Assembly: GCA_020637195.1 (NCBI GenBank)
Contig: JACJWK010000005.1
Location: forward strand, 62,001-126,000
Direction: 5' to 3'
Length of the DNA: 64,000 nt
Source of the DNA: Microthrixaceae bacterium
GTDB taxonomy: Bacteria > Actinomycetota > Acidimicrobiia > Acidimicrobiales > DATDAH01
Shown piece by piece: positions 46,959-56,039 of this stretch. Each line of letters starts with the position of its first letter. Positions within the stretch are counted from its first letter, which is position 1. Under the pieces are notes generated by a model that made no database searches, was not told where the DNA came from, and saw only the letters and a program-made list of their open reading frames with translations. The translations under genes and the position numbers were made by a program.

Positions 46959-47576
46959 TCAGGCCCAGGAGGCGGTGACCGCGTCGACCGTGGTCACGGT
47001 GGCGATGAGGGACAGGGTGTGCTCGATGACCGCCTCGGCGTAGTCCTCGGGGATGCCGGCCACCGCGTCGCGCGGCAGGACGAACTGGTACCCGGCGTTG
47101 ACGGCGTCCATGGCGAAGTTGGTCATGCCGACGTTCACCGACACGCCGACGCCCACCACCGTGGTGACGCCGAGGTTGCGGAGCACGGCGTCGAGGTCGG
47201 TGCCCCCCATCGGGCCGAGACCGTGCAGGCGGGTGAGCACCACGTCGGACGCCTCGGTGCCGATCTCGGGGACGACCTCGACCGCCGACGACCCCGGGAG
47301 CAGCGCCACCGGCAGCTTGCGCATGCCGAGGAAGAGCCGGGCGTTCGTGTTGGACCCGCGGGCGTCCTCCCGGCGGGCGGCGACGCAGTGCACGACCGGC
47401 ACGCCCGCCGCGCGCGCCGCCCGGACGAGCCTCCCGGCGGCCGGGACCATGTGGCGGCGGGCGATCTCGGCGAGCTGGGGCAGCGCCGCGTCGGGGCCGA
47501 TCACACCGTTCTGGCACTCCTGGGTGACCACCGCCGTGTGAGCCGGGTCGACGAGCGCCTCGAGGTCGACGGCCAT
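46959..47576 (-). CDS. Isochorismatase-like hydrolase fold, catalytic triad replaced
   Basis: 205-aa cysteine-hydrolase-family fold. In normal members a triad of Asp, Lys and Cys is used. Here the Asp position in the first strand (VVTQECQNG) is Glu, the Lys region reads LTRLHGLGPMGGTD with Arg, and the position of the nucleophilic Cys in VVGVGVSVNVGMTN is Gly. The remaining fold (DLDAVLRNLGVTT, NFAMDAVNAGY) is well kept, so this belongs to a subgroup with a changed or absent activity rather than to a decayed gene. The ATG at 47576 overlaps the LLM stop (TGATG). Confidence 0.75.
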   Translation of the reverse strand: MAVDLEALVDPAHTAVVTQECQNGVIGPDAALPQLAEIARRHMVPAAGRLVRAARAAGVPVVHCVAARREDARGSNTNARLFLGMRKLPVALLPGSSAVEVVPEIGTEASDVVLTRLHGLGPMGGTDLDAVLRNLGVTTVVGVGVSVNVGMTNFAMDAVNAGYQFVLPRDAVAGIPEDYAEAVIEHTLSLIATVTTVDAVTASWA

Positions 47577-48550
47577 CAGAGCCTCGGGAGGACCTCGTGC
47601 TCGAAGAGCCGGAGCCCCTCCCACGCCGTGGCGGGGTCGATGCCGCCGCACAGCGGGTGGAACACCAGGACCCGGCCCGGCTCCTTGGCGAAGGCCACGC
47701 ACTCGTCGGGGGTCAGGATCCGGAACAGCCCGTCGGCGCGCAGCTCGTCGACGGTGGCGACGTCGCGGTGCACGGCGGACCGCTGCCCCTCGCGCTGCCA
47801 GCTCGCGTAGGTGGCGGTGTCGTGCAGCAGGTGCCGGCCCACCTTCGACCACAGCGCGTCCGGGTCGCTGGCCACGATCACGTTGGCGACGTCGGGCGCC
47901 GGCATGATGCACAGCCCGGGCTCGAACCCGTGGGCCCGCGACTCCTCCTCGAACCACGCCCGGAGCTGCGGGTCGTGGATGGCCGGCTGGAAGCCGAGGC
48001 CGAGACGGCCGGCGCGGCGGGCGGCGATCTCGGTCGAACCCCCGACGAGCACGAGGGGGTGGGGCCGGCTGAACGGTCGCGGCGTGACCCGCACGGTGGT
48101 GCCCCGGTACTCGAAGGGCTCACCGGTCCACGCCTGGACCATGACCCGGAGCTTCTCCTCCATGAGCGCCCCCCGACCCTTCCAGGGCACGCCGAACAGC
48201 TCGTACTCCTCGGGCCGGTAGCCGAGGCCGGCCACGACCGAGAGGCGCCCGCGGCTGACCAGGTCGAGCGCGCCGATGTCCTCCGCGAGGCGGACGGGGT
48301 CGTGCAGCGGCACGAGCAGGGCCTGGATGCTGACCGGCGCCCGGGTGGTCGCGCCGAGGAGGGCGCCGGCGAGCGCCAGGGGGGCCGACAGGTAGCCGTC
48401 GTCGGCGGCGTGGTGCTCGGAGAGCACGATCGCCTCGACGTCCAGACGATCGGCCCAGGCCGCCATCTCGACCGCGGCCGGGTACAGCTCCGCCGTCGGC
48501 GCTCCGAAGTCGGGCGCCCGGAAGTCGAAGCGGATGACGAACCTGGCCAT
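47576..48550 (-). CDS. LLM-class flavin/F420-dependent oxidoreductase
   Basis: 324-aa luciferase-fold oxidoreductase. MARFVIRFDFRAPDFGAP is the first strand, EAIVLSEHHAADDGYLSAP the substrate-side loop with the paired histidines seen in bacterial-luciferase-like enzymes, and RGRLSVVAGLGYRPEEYELFG the conserved middle block. The ATG at 48550 is chosen over a longer frame because it starts at the first strand and places the start just downstream of the shared divergent promoter. First gene of a four-gene operon (LLM, isochorismatase-like, TetR, ABC1). Confidence 0.82.
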   Translation of the reverse strand: MARFVIRFDFRAPDFGAPTAELYPAAVEMAAWADRLDVEAIVLSEHHAADDGYLSAPLALAGALLGATTRAPVSIQALLVPLHDPVRLAEDIGALDLVSRGRLSVVAGLGYRPEEYELFGVPWKGRGALMEEKLRVMVQAWTGEPFEYRGTTVRVTPRPFSRPHPLVLVGGSTEIAARRAGRLGLGFQPAIHDPQLRAWFEEESRAHGFEPGLCIMPAPDVANVIVASDPDALWSKVGRHLLHDTATYASWQREGQRSAVHRDVATVDELRADGLFRILTPDECVAFAKEPGRVLVFHPLCGGIDPATAWEGLRLFEHEVLPRL

Positions 48551-48570
48551 GGACGGGCTCCTGCGAAAAG

Positions 48571-48585
48571 CTGACGGGATGTCAG
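48571..48585. promoter_or_regulatory. 15-bp palindromic putative operator (copy 2)
   Basis: CTGACGGGATGTCAG, 5-bp arms identical to those of the site at 27827-27841, lying 21 bp upstream of the LLM gene and overlapping the ATG (48579) of the divergent acyl-CoA ligase. The position over the start codon implies either a leaderless ligase transcript or a later ligase start. Confidence 0.55.
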
Positions 48586-50138
48586 ATACTGGCACCCTGA
48601 CCGGCGCGCTGCGAGGTGCGGCGCAGCGCTTCGGCGACGCCCGCGCCTTCGTCGACGCCGCCCGCTGGTCGATCTCGTTCGCCGCGCTCGACCGCGCCAG
48701 CGACGAGGCGGCGGCGGGCCTCGCCACGAAGGGGGTGGCCGAGGGCTCGGTGGCCGCCCTGCTCCTCGGCTCCACGGTCGACTACGTGGTCGCCTACGCC
48801 GCCCTCGCCAAGCTGGGCGCCGTCACCGCGGGCGTGAACCCCCGCTTCACCCGCGACGAGCAGCGGCGGTGCCTCGAGGTCGTGCGACCCGACGTCGTGC
48901 TCACCGCCGACGCCGTCGGTCCCGACACGCTCGGCGCGGCCCGTGGCGCCCTCGTGCTCGAGGTGCCGAGGGCCCGCTCGCCCGAGGCGCTGCTGCGGGG
49001 CCTGCGGGCCGACGGCGCCACGCCGCCGCCGCTCTCCCCCGACCCCGACCGGCCCGTCGCCATCGTCCTCACGTCGGGCACGACCGGCCGCCCGAAGGGG
49101 GCCGTGTTCACCGACCGGCAGCACGCCGCGATCGTGGAGATCGACACCGGTGGCGCCTGGGGCGGGGGCGGGCCGATGCTCGCCGGCACCGAGCTGGCGC
49201 ACGTCGGCTTCATGACCAAGCTGCCGTGGTACCTGCGCAAGGGACACACCCTGCACCTCCTGGACCGCTGGCGGGCGGCGGAGGTCCTGCGCCTCGTCGA
49301 GGAGACGGGCATGACGTCGGTCGGCGGCGTCGCCCCCCAGATCGCGCTCCTGTTGGCGCAGCCCGACTTCGACGAGCGCGACCTCCGCGCGGTGCAGGCC
49401 CTCGTCGTGGGCGGAGGCCCCTCGCCGCCGGCGCTGGTCGAGGAGGCCCGGCGGCGCTTCGGCGCCGCGTACTCCATCCGCTACTCCTCGACCGAGTCGG
49501 GCGGCGTCGGCACCGCGACCGCCTTCGACGCCGACGACGACGAGGCGCTGCACACCGTCGGTCGACCGAGGGCGGGCATCGAGCTCGCCATCCGCGACGA
49601 GCAGGGCCGCGACCTGCCCGACGGCGAGATCGGCGAGGTCTGCCTGCGTTCGGGGGCCGTCATGGCCGCCTACTGGCGCGACCCGCAGGCCACCGCCGCC
49701 ACGCTCGTCGACGGCTGGCTGCGCACCGGCGACCTCGGGGTGCGCGACCCGGACGGGTGCCTGCGGCTGGCCGGCCGGCGCAAGGAGATGTACATCCGGG
49801 GCGGCTACAACGTGTACCCGATGGAGGTCGAGTCGGTCCTCGCCTCCCATCCGGGGGTGACCGCCGTGGCCGTCGCGCCCCGGCCCGACCCGGTCATGGG
49901 GGAGATCGGCGTCGCGGTGGTCGTGCCCCGCGACCCGTCCGACCCGCCGACGCTCGCGTCGCTCCGCTCGTTCGGCGGGGCGCGCCTGTCGGCCCACAAG
50001 CTGCCCGAGGCGCTGCGCCTCGTCGACGACCTTCCCCTCACCACCGGGCAGAAGGTGGACCGGAGGGCGCTGGCCGACCGGGAGGCGACGGGCGCCGGGG
50101 CCGGCGCCGGCGCCGGGGAACCAACGGCGCGCCCGTGA
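48579..50138 (+). CDS. Acyl-CoA ligase / AMP-dependent synthetase
   Basis: 519-aa ANL-superfamily ligase. P-loop VLTSGTTGRPKGAVF (about residue 168), a YSSTESGG A5 motif, LRTGDLG and GRRKEMYIRGGYNVYPMEVE hinge (about 395-420), and the catalytic Lys near the end in TTGQKVDR. All are canonical. The short N-terminal domain suits ligases for medium-chain or aromatic acids, but the substrate is unknown. The ATG at 48579 lies inside the palindrome at 48571-48585. It is divergent from the LLM operon, with the molybdoenzyme 13 bp downstream. Confidence 0.85.
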   Translation: MSDTGTLTGALRGAAQRFGDARAFVDAARWSISFAALDRASDEAAAGLATKGVAEGSVAALLLGSTVDYVVAYAALAKLGAVTAGVNPRFTRDEQRRCLEVVRPDVVLTADAVGPDTLGAARGALVLEVPRARSPEALLRGLRADGATPPPLSPDPDRPVAIVLTSGTTGRPKGAVFTDRQHAAIVEIDTGGAWGGGGPMLAGTELAHVGFMTKLPWYLRKGHTLHLLDRWRAAEVLRLVEETGMTSVGGVAPQIALLLAQPDFDERDLRAVQALVVGGGPSPPALVEEARRRFGAAYSIRYSSTESGGVGTATAFDADDDEALHTVGRPRAGIELAIRDEQGRDLPDGEIGEVCLRSGAVMAAYWRDPQATAATLVDGWLRTGDLGVRDPDGCLRLAGRRKEMYIRGGYNVYPMEVESVLASHPGVTAVAVAPRPDPVMGEIGVAVVVPRDPSDPPTLASLRSFGGARLSAHKLPEALRLVDDLPLTTGQKVDRRALADREATGAGAGAGAGEPTARP

Positions 50139-50151
50139 CGTTGGCACCGGC

Positions 50152-51702
50152 ATGACCTCCGTCTCCGTCGAGGCGCGGCCCGACCTCCGCACCCCCGCCC
50201 GGCTGGCCGGCGTCACCGCCGCCGTCGTCGCGCTCGCGGTGACCGAGCTGGCGCGGGCCGTCACCGCCGACGTGCCGTCGCTCGTCGTCTCGGTGGGCGA
50301 CGTGTTCGTCGACGGCCTCCCCGGCGACGTCACCCGCACCGTGATCGGCGCGATCGGCACGGCCGACAAGCCCGCCCTGCTCATCGGCATCGTCGTGATC
50401 TCGGCCCTCATCGGCGCGCGGACGGGCACGGCCGCGCTCGACCGACCCTGGGTGGGCGACACCGTCTTCGCGGCCTTCGCCCTGCTCGGCGCCCTGGCCG
50501 GCCTGCGCGCCCCCCTCGCGACCGACGGCGGCGCGGTCGTCTCCGCGGTGCTGGGGGGCGTCGCGGGCGCGGGGACCCTGCGCCTGCTGCTCGGCACCGC
50601 CCGGTCGTGGACCGCCCCGGCGCACCCGGGAGGCGCCGACGCCGGCCGCCGGCAGTTCCTCGTGCTCGCCGGCTCGGTCGGCCTCTTCGCCGGCGTGGTC
50701 GGCCTCGTCGGGCGGTCGCTGGGCCTCAGCCGGACCGTCGAGTCGGCCCGGCGCGACGTGGTGCTGCCCGAGGTGCGCGGCGGGACCACCCCCACGGCCG
50801 CCGACGCCGGGCTCGACGTCGACGGCATCACGCCCCTCGTCACCCCCAACGACGACTTCTACCGGATCGACACCGCGCTGACGGTGCCCCAGGTGGACCC
50901 GGCGTCGTGGAGCCTGCGGATCGACGGGATGGTGGACGAGCCGGTCGACCTCACCTACGCCGACCTGTTGGAGCTCCCCGTCGAGGAGCACCAGGTCACG
51001 ATCGCCTGCGTCTCCAACGAGGTCGGTGGTGACCTGGTCGGCAACGCCCGCTGGCTGGGTGTCCCCCTGCGCGACCTGCTGGAGCGTGCCGGCGTCCGAG
51101 ACGGCGCCACCCAGGTCATGGGGCACTCGGTGGACGGGTTCACCGCGGGCTTCCCGACCGAGCTGCTCGACGACCCCGACCGGCCGGCGCTCGTGGCCGT
51201 GGGCATGAACGGCGAGCCGCTGCCCATCGCGCACGGGTTCCCCGCCCGCCTCATCATCGGCGGCATCTACGGCTACGTGTCGGCCACCAAGTGGCTGCGC
51301 CGCATCGAGCTCACCACCCTCGAGGCCGCCGACGGCTACTGGATCCCCCGCGGCTGGGCCAAGGAGGCCCCCATCAAGACCCAGTGCCGCATCGACACCC
51401 CCCGCGGCGACCAGGGCGCCGGTCGGGTCCCGGTGGCCGGCGTGGCCTGGGCCCCGACCCGGGGGATCTCGAAGGTGGAGGTGCAGGTCGACGAGGGGCC
51501 CTGGGAGGCGGCGAGACTGGGCCCCGGCACCAACGACGACCGCTGGGTGCAATGGGTGTACGACTGGCGCCCGACCCCGGGCCGCTACCGGCTGCGCGCA
51601 CGCGCCACCGACGGCGCCGGCGACACCCAGACCGCCGACGTGGCCCCACCGGCGCCCGACGGTGCCACCGGCTACCCGACGCGGGTCGTCAACGTCAGCT
51701 GA
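50152..51702 (+). CDS. Membrane-anchored sulfite-oxidase-family molybdopterin oxidoreductase
   Basis: 516-aa protein with an N-terminal membrane domain of about four helices (residues ~20-155), a fifth hydrophobic segment after GRRQFLVLAG (~165-185, a Tat-like or anchor element), and a sulfite-oxidase-type molybdenum domain. The Moco-binding Cys is in TIACVSNEVGGDLVGNARW; the second conserved block is in PARLIIGGIYGYVSATKWL, and a C-terminal Ig-like dimerisation domain follows (WAPTRGISKVEVQVDEG). YedY/SUOX relatives oxidise sulfite or reduce sulfoxides. The ATG at 50152 is 13 bp after the ligase, so co-transcription is likely. Confidence 0.85.
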   Translation: MTSVSVEARPDLRTPARLAGVTAAVVALAVTELARAVTADVPSLVVSVGDVFVDGLPGDVTRTVIGAIGTADKPALLIGIVVISALIGARTGTAALDRPWVGDTVFAAFALLGALAGLRAPLATDGGAVVSAVLGGVAGAGTLRLLLGTARSWTAPAHPGGADAGRRQFLVLAGSVGLFAGVVGLVGRSLGLSRTVESARRDVVLPEVRGGTTPTAADAGLDVDGITPLVTPNDDFYRIDTALTVPQVDPASWSLRIDGMVDEPVDLTYADLLELPVEEHQVTIACVSNEVGGDLVGNARWLGVPLRDLLERAGVRDGATQVMGHSVDGFTAGFPTELLDDPDRPALVAVGMNGEPLPIAHGFPARLIIGGIYGYVSATKWLRRIELTTLEAADGYWIPRGWAKEAPIKTQCRIDTPRGDQGAGRVPVAGVAWAPTRGISKVEVQVDEGPWEAARLGPGTNDDRWVQWVYDWRPTPGRYRLRARATDGAGDTQTADVAPPAPDGATGYPTRVVNVS

Positions 51703-52045
51703 CCACGGCGAAGACGTGGCGGGCCGCGCCGAAGCCGCCGGCCGCGGCGTAGCGCTCGAGACACCGGGCGAAGGCCTCGCCGTCGGGGCCGCCGTGCCAG
51801 CCGGCGAGCCACTCGACCCGGTCCCGGCGACGCAGGCGCAGCTGCGCGACCCCGGTGGTCCCGGCGACCTCGGGCACGTCGGCGACGCCCGACAGCACGA
51901 TGACGTCCTCGTCGGGGGACGGGAGTCGGGCCGCGTGGAGCTCGCCCCAGAGCCGGTCGGGCGCCACCACGACGACCCGCCGGGGCCGGAGCCGGCGCAA
52001 CCGGTCGAGCCACCGCCGACCCGCCCCGCTCGCCCCACTGGTCAT
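51695..52045 (-). CDS. Small protein of unknown function (paralog A)
   Basis: 116-aa protein; no family recognised. It begins with a basic segment (RRWLDRLRRLRPRR) followed by an alternating alpha/beta core: VVVVAPDRLW, then DVIVLSGVADV, RRRDRVEWLAGWHGGPDG and FARCLERYAAAGGFGAARH. The same order of elements is found in the next gene on the strand, so the two are paralogs. It overlaps the molybdoenzyme end by 8 bp, convergent. GAGAGGA lies upstream of the ATG at 52045, and two 15-bp direct repeats lie at 52060-52094. Confidence 0.65.
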   Translation of the reverse strand: MTSGASGAGRRWLDRLRRLRPRRVVVVAPDRLWGELHAARLPSPDEDVIVLSGVADVPEVAGTTGVAQLRLRRRDRVEWLAGWHGGPDGEAFARCLERYAAAGGFGAARHVFAVVS

Positions 52046-52059
52046 CTGGCGTCCTCTCC

Positions 52060-52094
52060 CGGTGCGTTCGTTCGTGTCTCGGTGCGTTCGTTCG
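52060..52094. repeat. Pair of 15-bp direct repeats upstream of paralog A
   Basis: CGGTGCGTTCGTTCG occurs exactly at 52060-52074 and 52080-52094, a 20-bp period that puts both copies on about the same DNA face. They sit 15-50 bp upstream of the start of the 116-aa gene and would read as CGAACGAACGCACCG on its strand. A regulator-binding site is one reading; a chance duplication is another. Confidence 0.5.
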
Positions 52095-52239
52095 GACCCG
52101 CACCCATTGTCGCCCTCGGCGACCCTCGACGGGTGCGTCATTTCGACGGTAGGCACTCGTCGTGGACATCGCAATAGACAGAGGTGTCGTGCGTCACCCA
52201 CCCGGGCGGCACGCCGCGGCGAGCGCCCGCCGGCCCCGC

Positions 52240-52632
52240 TCAGCGAGCGGGGGCGAACTCATGGCGCGCGCCTCCGAAGAGGCCGGCGGCGGCCGCCTGC
52301 TCGGCGGCGAGCGCCAGTCGGCGCCCGGCGGCGCCGTCGTGCCACCCCGCCACCCACGCCACCCGGTCCCGCCGGCGCAGCCCCCGGCGGGCCAGGCCCC
52401 ACACGGCCTCCGGGGTGGTGACCAGCACCAGGTCCTCTCGCTGCCCGCGCGGCCGCGGGCGGTCGGCGAAGTACCGCCGGGCCGCGGCCGCCTCGGGGGT
52501 GATCACGACCACCCGCCGAGGCGGTCGCCGCCGCCGGGACCGACCCGAGCCGTTCGTGGTGGCTCCCGGCTCGGGCCGGACCCGGGCGCCGCCGTCGGCG
52601 GCGCGTCCTGCGGTTCCCGCGACCTCGCGCAC
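52240..52632 (-). CDS. Small protein of unknown function (paralog B)
   Basis: 130-aa unknown protein that aligns with the 116-aa product of 51695-52045: a basic Arg-rich lead (RSRRRRPPRR), VVVITPEAA, DLVLVTTPEAVWGLARRG, RRRDRVAWVAGWHDGAAGRR and AAEQAAAAGLFGGARHEFA. The shared block RRRDRVxWxAGWHxGxxG and the (A)AAGxFGxARH end are the strongest similarities. The two genes are a tandem duplication separated by 194 bp. The start could be one of several; the first ATG is used here. It lies 8 bp after the large secreted protein gene's stop. Confidence 0.6.
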   Translation of the reverse strand: MREVAGTAGRAADGGARVRPEPGATTNGSGRSRRRRPPRRVVVITPEAAAARRYFADRPRPRGQREDLVLVTTPEAVWGLARRGLRRRDRVAWVAGWHDGAAGRRLALAAEQAAAAGLFGGARHEFAPAR

Positions 52633-52639
52633 GGCCGGA

Positions 52640-55600
52640 TCAGGGGGCGAGGGCGGCGTCGGCCGTGGCCACCCCGCCGGCGGTCACCGCGATCGGGTCG
52701 CTGCCCGCGAAGTCCGCCTGGTCGTCCCAGTACTCGGCGAGTCGGGCGCCGGTGGCGTCGAGCAGCACGAGCCGGTACTCGCCGGCGGGCAGGCCGGCCA
52801 GCGTGTAGGTGCCGTCGGCCGCGGTGAAGGCCCCGGCGACGGGGCCCGAGGGGCCGATGGCCAGCACCCAGGCGTCCTCCAGCGGGTCGCCGGAGGGCTC
52901 GTCGGTCACCGTGCCGGCGATCGAGCCGGTGAGCGGATCGAGGTCGGCATCGGCCACGCCCGGGGCGCTGGCGCTCACCGCGTCGGCGATCCCCGTCAGG
53001 TCGAGGTCGTCGTACCACTCCATGGCGTGGGCGCCGGAGCCGTCGACGAACTCGAGCTTGTAGTCACCGGGCGCCACGTCGAGCGCGTAGTCGCCGTTGG
53101 CGTCGGTCACGGTCCCCCGCGCCAACCGGAAGTCGGCGGCGGACAGGGCGATCACCTGGACCCCGGCGAGCGGGTCGCCGGTGCCGGTCTCGGTGACCGT
53201 GCCCGTGAGGGCGGCGCCGCCCGGGTTCACCGACTGCGTGGGCAGGACGCCGTCGCTGGCGCTGACCGTGCCGGCCGTGACGCCCACCGGCGTCGCCTCG
53301 ATGAGGTTCGCCGAGTCCGGGGCGAAGCGAGGCTCGTGGGCCCCGCTCGGGTCGACCCAGGCGACGTAGTGGTCACCGGGAGCGAGCGGCCCGAGCGCGT
53401 ACGTCCCGCTCCCGTCGGTGGTCACGATCTGCTCGGGGCCGAACGGCTCGCCGCCCACGGCCACGGCCCAGGCGTCGGCCACCGGGTCACCGGTGCCCTC
53501 CTCGGTGACCGTCCCCGCCACCATCCCCCGGGTGGGGTCGAGCGCAGGGTCGGCGGGGACCGAGCCACCGGCGGGCACGACGAGCTCGTCGGGCGCCCCG
53601 AAGAACCCGCTTGCGTGGGCCCCGCCGGGGTCGACCACGTAGAGGAAGTAGGAGCCGGCCTCGAGCCCGAGGTCGTACGTCCCGCCGGCGTCGGTCATCG
53701 CCGCGCCCACGAGGCGGAAGTCCGACGAGCGCAGGGCCAGGGCCCAGACCCCCTCCAGCGGGTCCCCGCTGCCCGTCTCGGTCACGGTGCCCTGGACGTG
53801 GCCGGGCGCGGGCGTCACCGACGTGGTCACGATGTTGGACAGGGCGAAGGCGAACTCCTCGCTCAGCGCCGCGACCGCGTTGGCCCGCACGGGCACGTCA
53901 CCGTTCCCGGTGGTGAAGGCGCAGTCGACGGTCGTGTCCTCGCCGAGGCCGAGGTCACCCACCGGCCCCTCGCAGTCCGGCGCGTTCGGGTCGAGGAGCT
54001 CGATGCCGGTGAGGGGGACGTCGCCGACGTTGGTGACCGTGACCGAGTAGTGGATGTCCTCCCCGGCGACGACCTCGCTCTCGTCCGCGGCGAGCTCGAG
54101 GGTCAGGGCCGGGTCGACGACCGTGTAGCTGTGGGTCAGCGTCGACTCGTTGCCGAGGTCGTCGGTGGCGGTCACGGTGAAGTCGTGGCTGCCGGTGCTC
54201 GACGTGTCGAGCGGCTGCCCGGCGTCCACGGGCCCGTCACACGTGGCCACGCCCGAGTCGTCGGTGCAGCCGTAGTCCGTCGTGACGGCCTGGTCGAGCC
54301 GGTAGGTCCCACCGTCCGCCGGTGTGGTGATGGTGATCTCGGGTCCGACCTCGTCGTGGTCGTCACCCATCGCGAAGTCGTCGAAGGTGACGGTCTCACC
54401 GCCCGTGCAGGGCACGACCCACGGCGCCGGCATGGTGCCGCCGCAGCGCCAGCGCAAGATGACGTCGTTGAAGTCGAACGGCCCGGTGGCGTCCCTGAGG
54501 AACGTGGTCGAGTGCCAGGTGCCGTCGACCAGGTAGTCGACGGTGCCGTCCGAGCGCTGGCCGACGTACAAGGTGTGCGCCTCCGCCGGCCGGGGGCCGA
54601 CGCACTCGCCGTCGTCGCTCGGGTAGACGATCGTCTCCTCCGCCGGGATGGAGTGCCGGGCGTACCCGAGCGTCGGGCAGCTGAACAGCGACCCGGCCGA
54701 GATCCGGGGGTCGTCGGGCACGCGGTTCGAGTCGATGAAGGCGTCGATGCCCTGCCACGACGTGCCGTCGTCCTGGTAGGCGAACTCGATCCAGGGGGTG
54801 CCGCCGGCGTTGATGTCGGGCGGCGACGTGAGTCGGATCCACGCCTCACCCGGGCCGAGCCGGGTCAGGTCGACGCCGTCCTGGCCGTTGACCACGGCGG
54901 TGCCGTTGAGCGTCAGATCTGCCTTAGGCGGGAGTCCACGATCGCGGTGTCAGTATTTGCTGTCCGCCGAGGAACCGGGCGTTCTCGCAGTGACCTTGTA
55001 GGAGTACTTGGCGCTGCTGCGGCCGCGCTCCGGTGTCCTGGTAGGTCGTGGTGCCGGGACCGGTCGTGTCGATGGCGTTGCCGTCCCGGTAGACCGTGTA
55101 TCCGAGGAGGGGACCCGCCGTCGTCGACCAGCGCGCTCAGGAGAGGTCGGCCACGCGCTCCCGTCCGGCGTAGCGGACAGGGCCAAATCGGAGCATCGGG
55201 CACAGAGAGGGTCTGGGTGGTGATCAGGGACGTTGTCGATCAAGACTAGCGTCGAGAGCCGAGCGCTGGCGCCCGACAGGCGGAAGGCAGCGAGAACAGA
55301 GCGGTGCGGGTGGCATTGCCCTCGCAGTCACGGAAGTAGTCCTCGGCTCGTTACGTGTGGACAGGCTGGTCGTCGGAAATACCTCGTTGACGTCGTTCGC
55401 AGGCCCGTCAGGGAAGTCCGCGAGCGAGCCTTCACGGTGTGCGCCGTGCTGATCCGGGCCATCGCCACCTGCGTCAGGGGCGGAACCGTCCACCCGTTCG
55501 TCGCGCAACCAGGGTCGAGGTCTGCTGGTAGTCGTAGAAGAGCAGCGAGCCCGTCGGGGAATGGTCCCTCCATCTGCAGCGCTCATGCAGGCGCCGTCGC

Positions 55601-55776
55601 CGCAGTCCGGGCTGACATTTGATGCCGAGGCCAGGCTGCTCGGCGCCGGGCGACGCCGGCGCGAAAGTCCCACTGGGCCGACTGCGTCTCGCGGGTGCCG
55701 GACGGGCCGGCAACGTAATGACCACCAGTGCCGCGCGAACGGGCGCCGGCGGCATCCGTCGTCCGAGGTACTTCAT
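52640..55776 (-). CDS. Large secreted protein with Fn3-like, DUF11-like and carboxypeptidase-regulatory repeats (N-terminus damaged)
   Basis: Clean for the C-terminal 751 residues (52640-54895). In order there: a laminin-G or concanavalin-like domain (IRLTSPPDINAGG ... TLYVGQRSDGTVDYLVDG), a Cys-containing HYR/Ig-like module (ITTPADGGTYRLDQ), a DUF11-like module (EDIHYSVTVTNVGDVPL), then four carboxypeptidase-regulatory-like repeats of about 90-95 residues, each with GTVTxxGxGDPL...AVA or similar and a G-TY-L/Y-L strand end. Upstream, frame-shifted Fn3-like sequence (YSYKVTARTPGSSAD, about 54970-55020) leads to an ATG at 55776 with GGGAGG upstream and a signal-like MKYLGRRMPPAPVRAALVV. The whole protein would be about 1040 aa and extracellular. 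Confidence 0.6.
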
Positions 55777-56039
55777 CGGTGTCGCCTCCCGGGATCCATT
55801 TCCATCAATGGCGACCGTTCCGCCGCGCATTGCGGCCGTGGAATCGACCTCATTCTGCGGCGACAAAGACCAGATGTGTCACGGGTTCTACCTCTGTCAG
55901 TCGTACATCCATGTCGCATCGATGGTTTGAGTGTCACCTCCACGACACCGTTGTCGGGTCACGTGTACGCGTCCAAGACGAGGACCGCAGATCCATTGTG
56001 TCAGGCAGGACGCGACCCAAAACGCCCGCGTCAGCAGGC

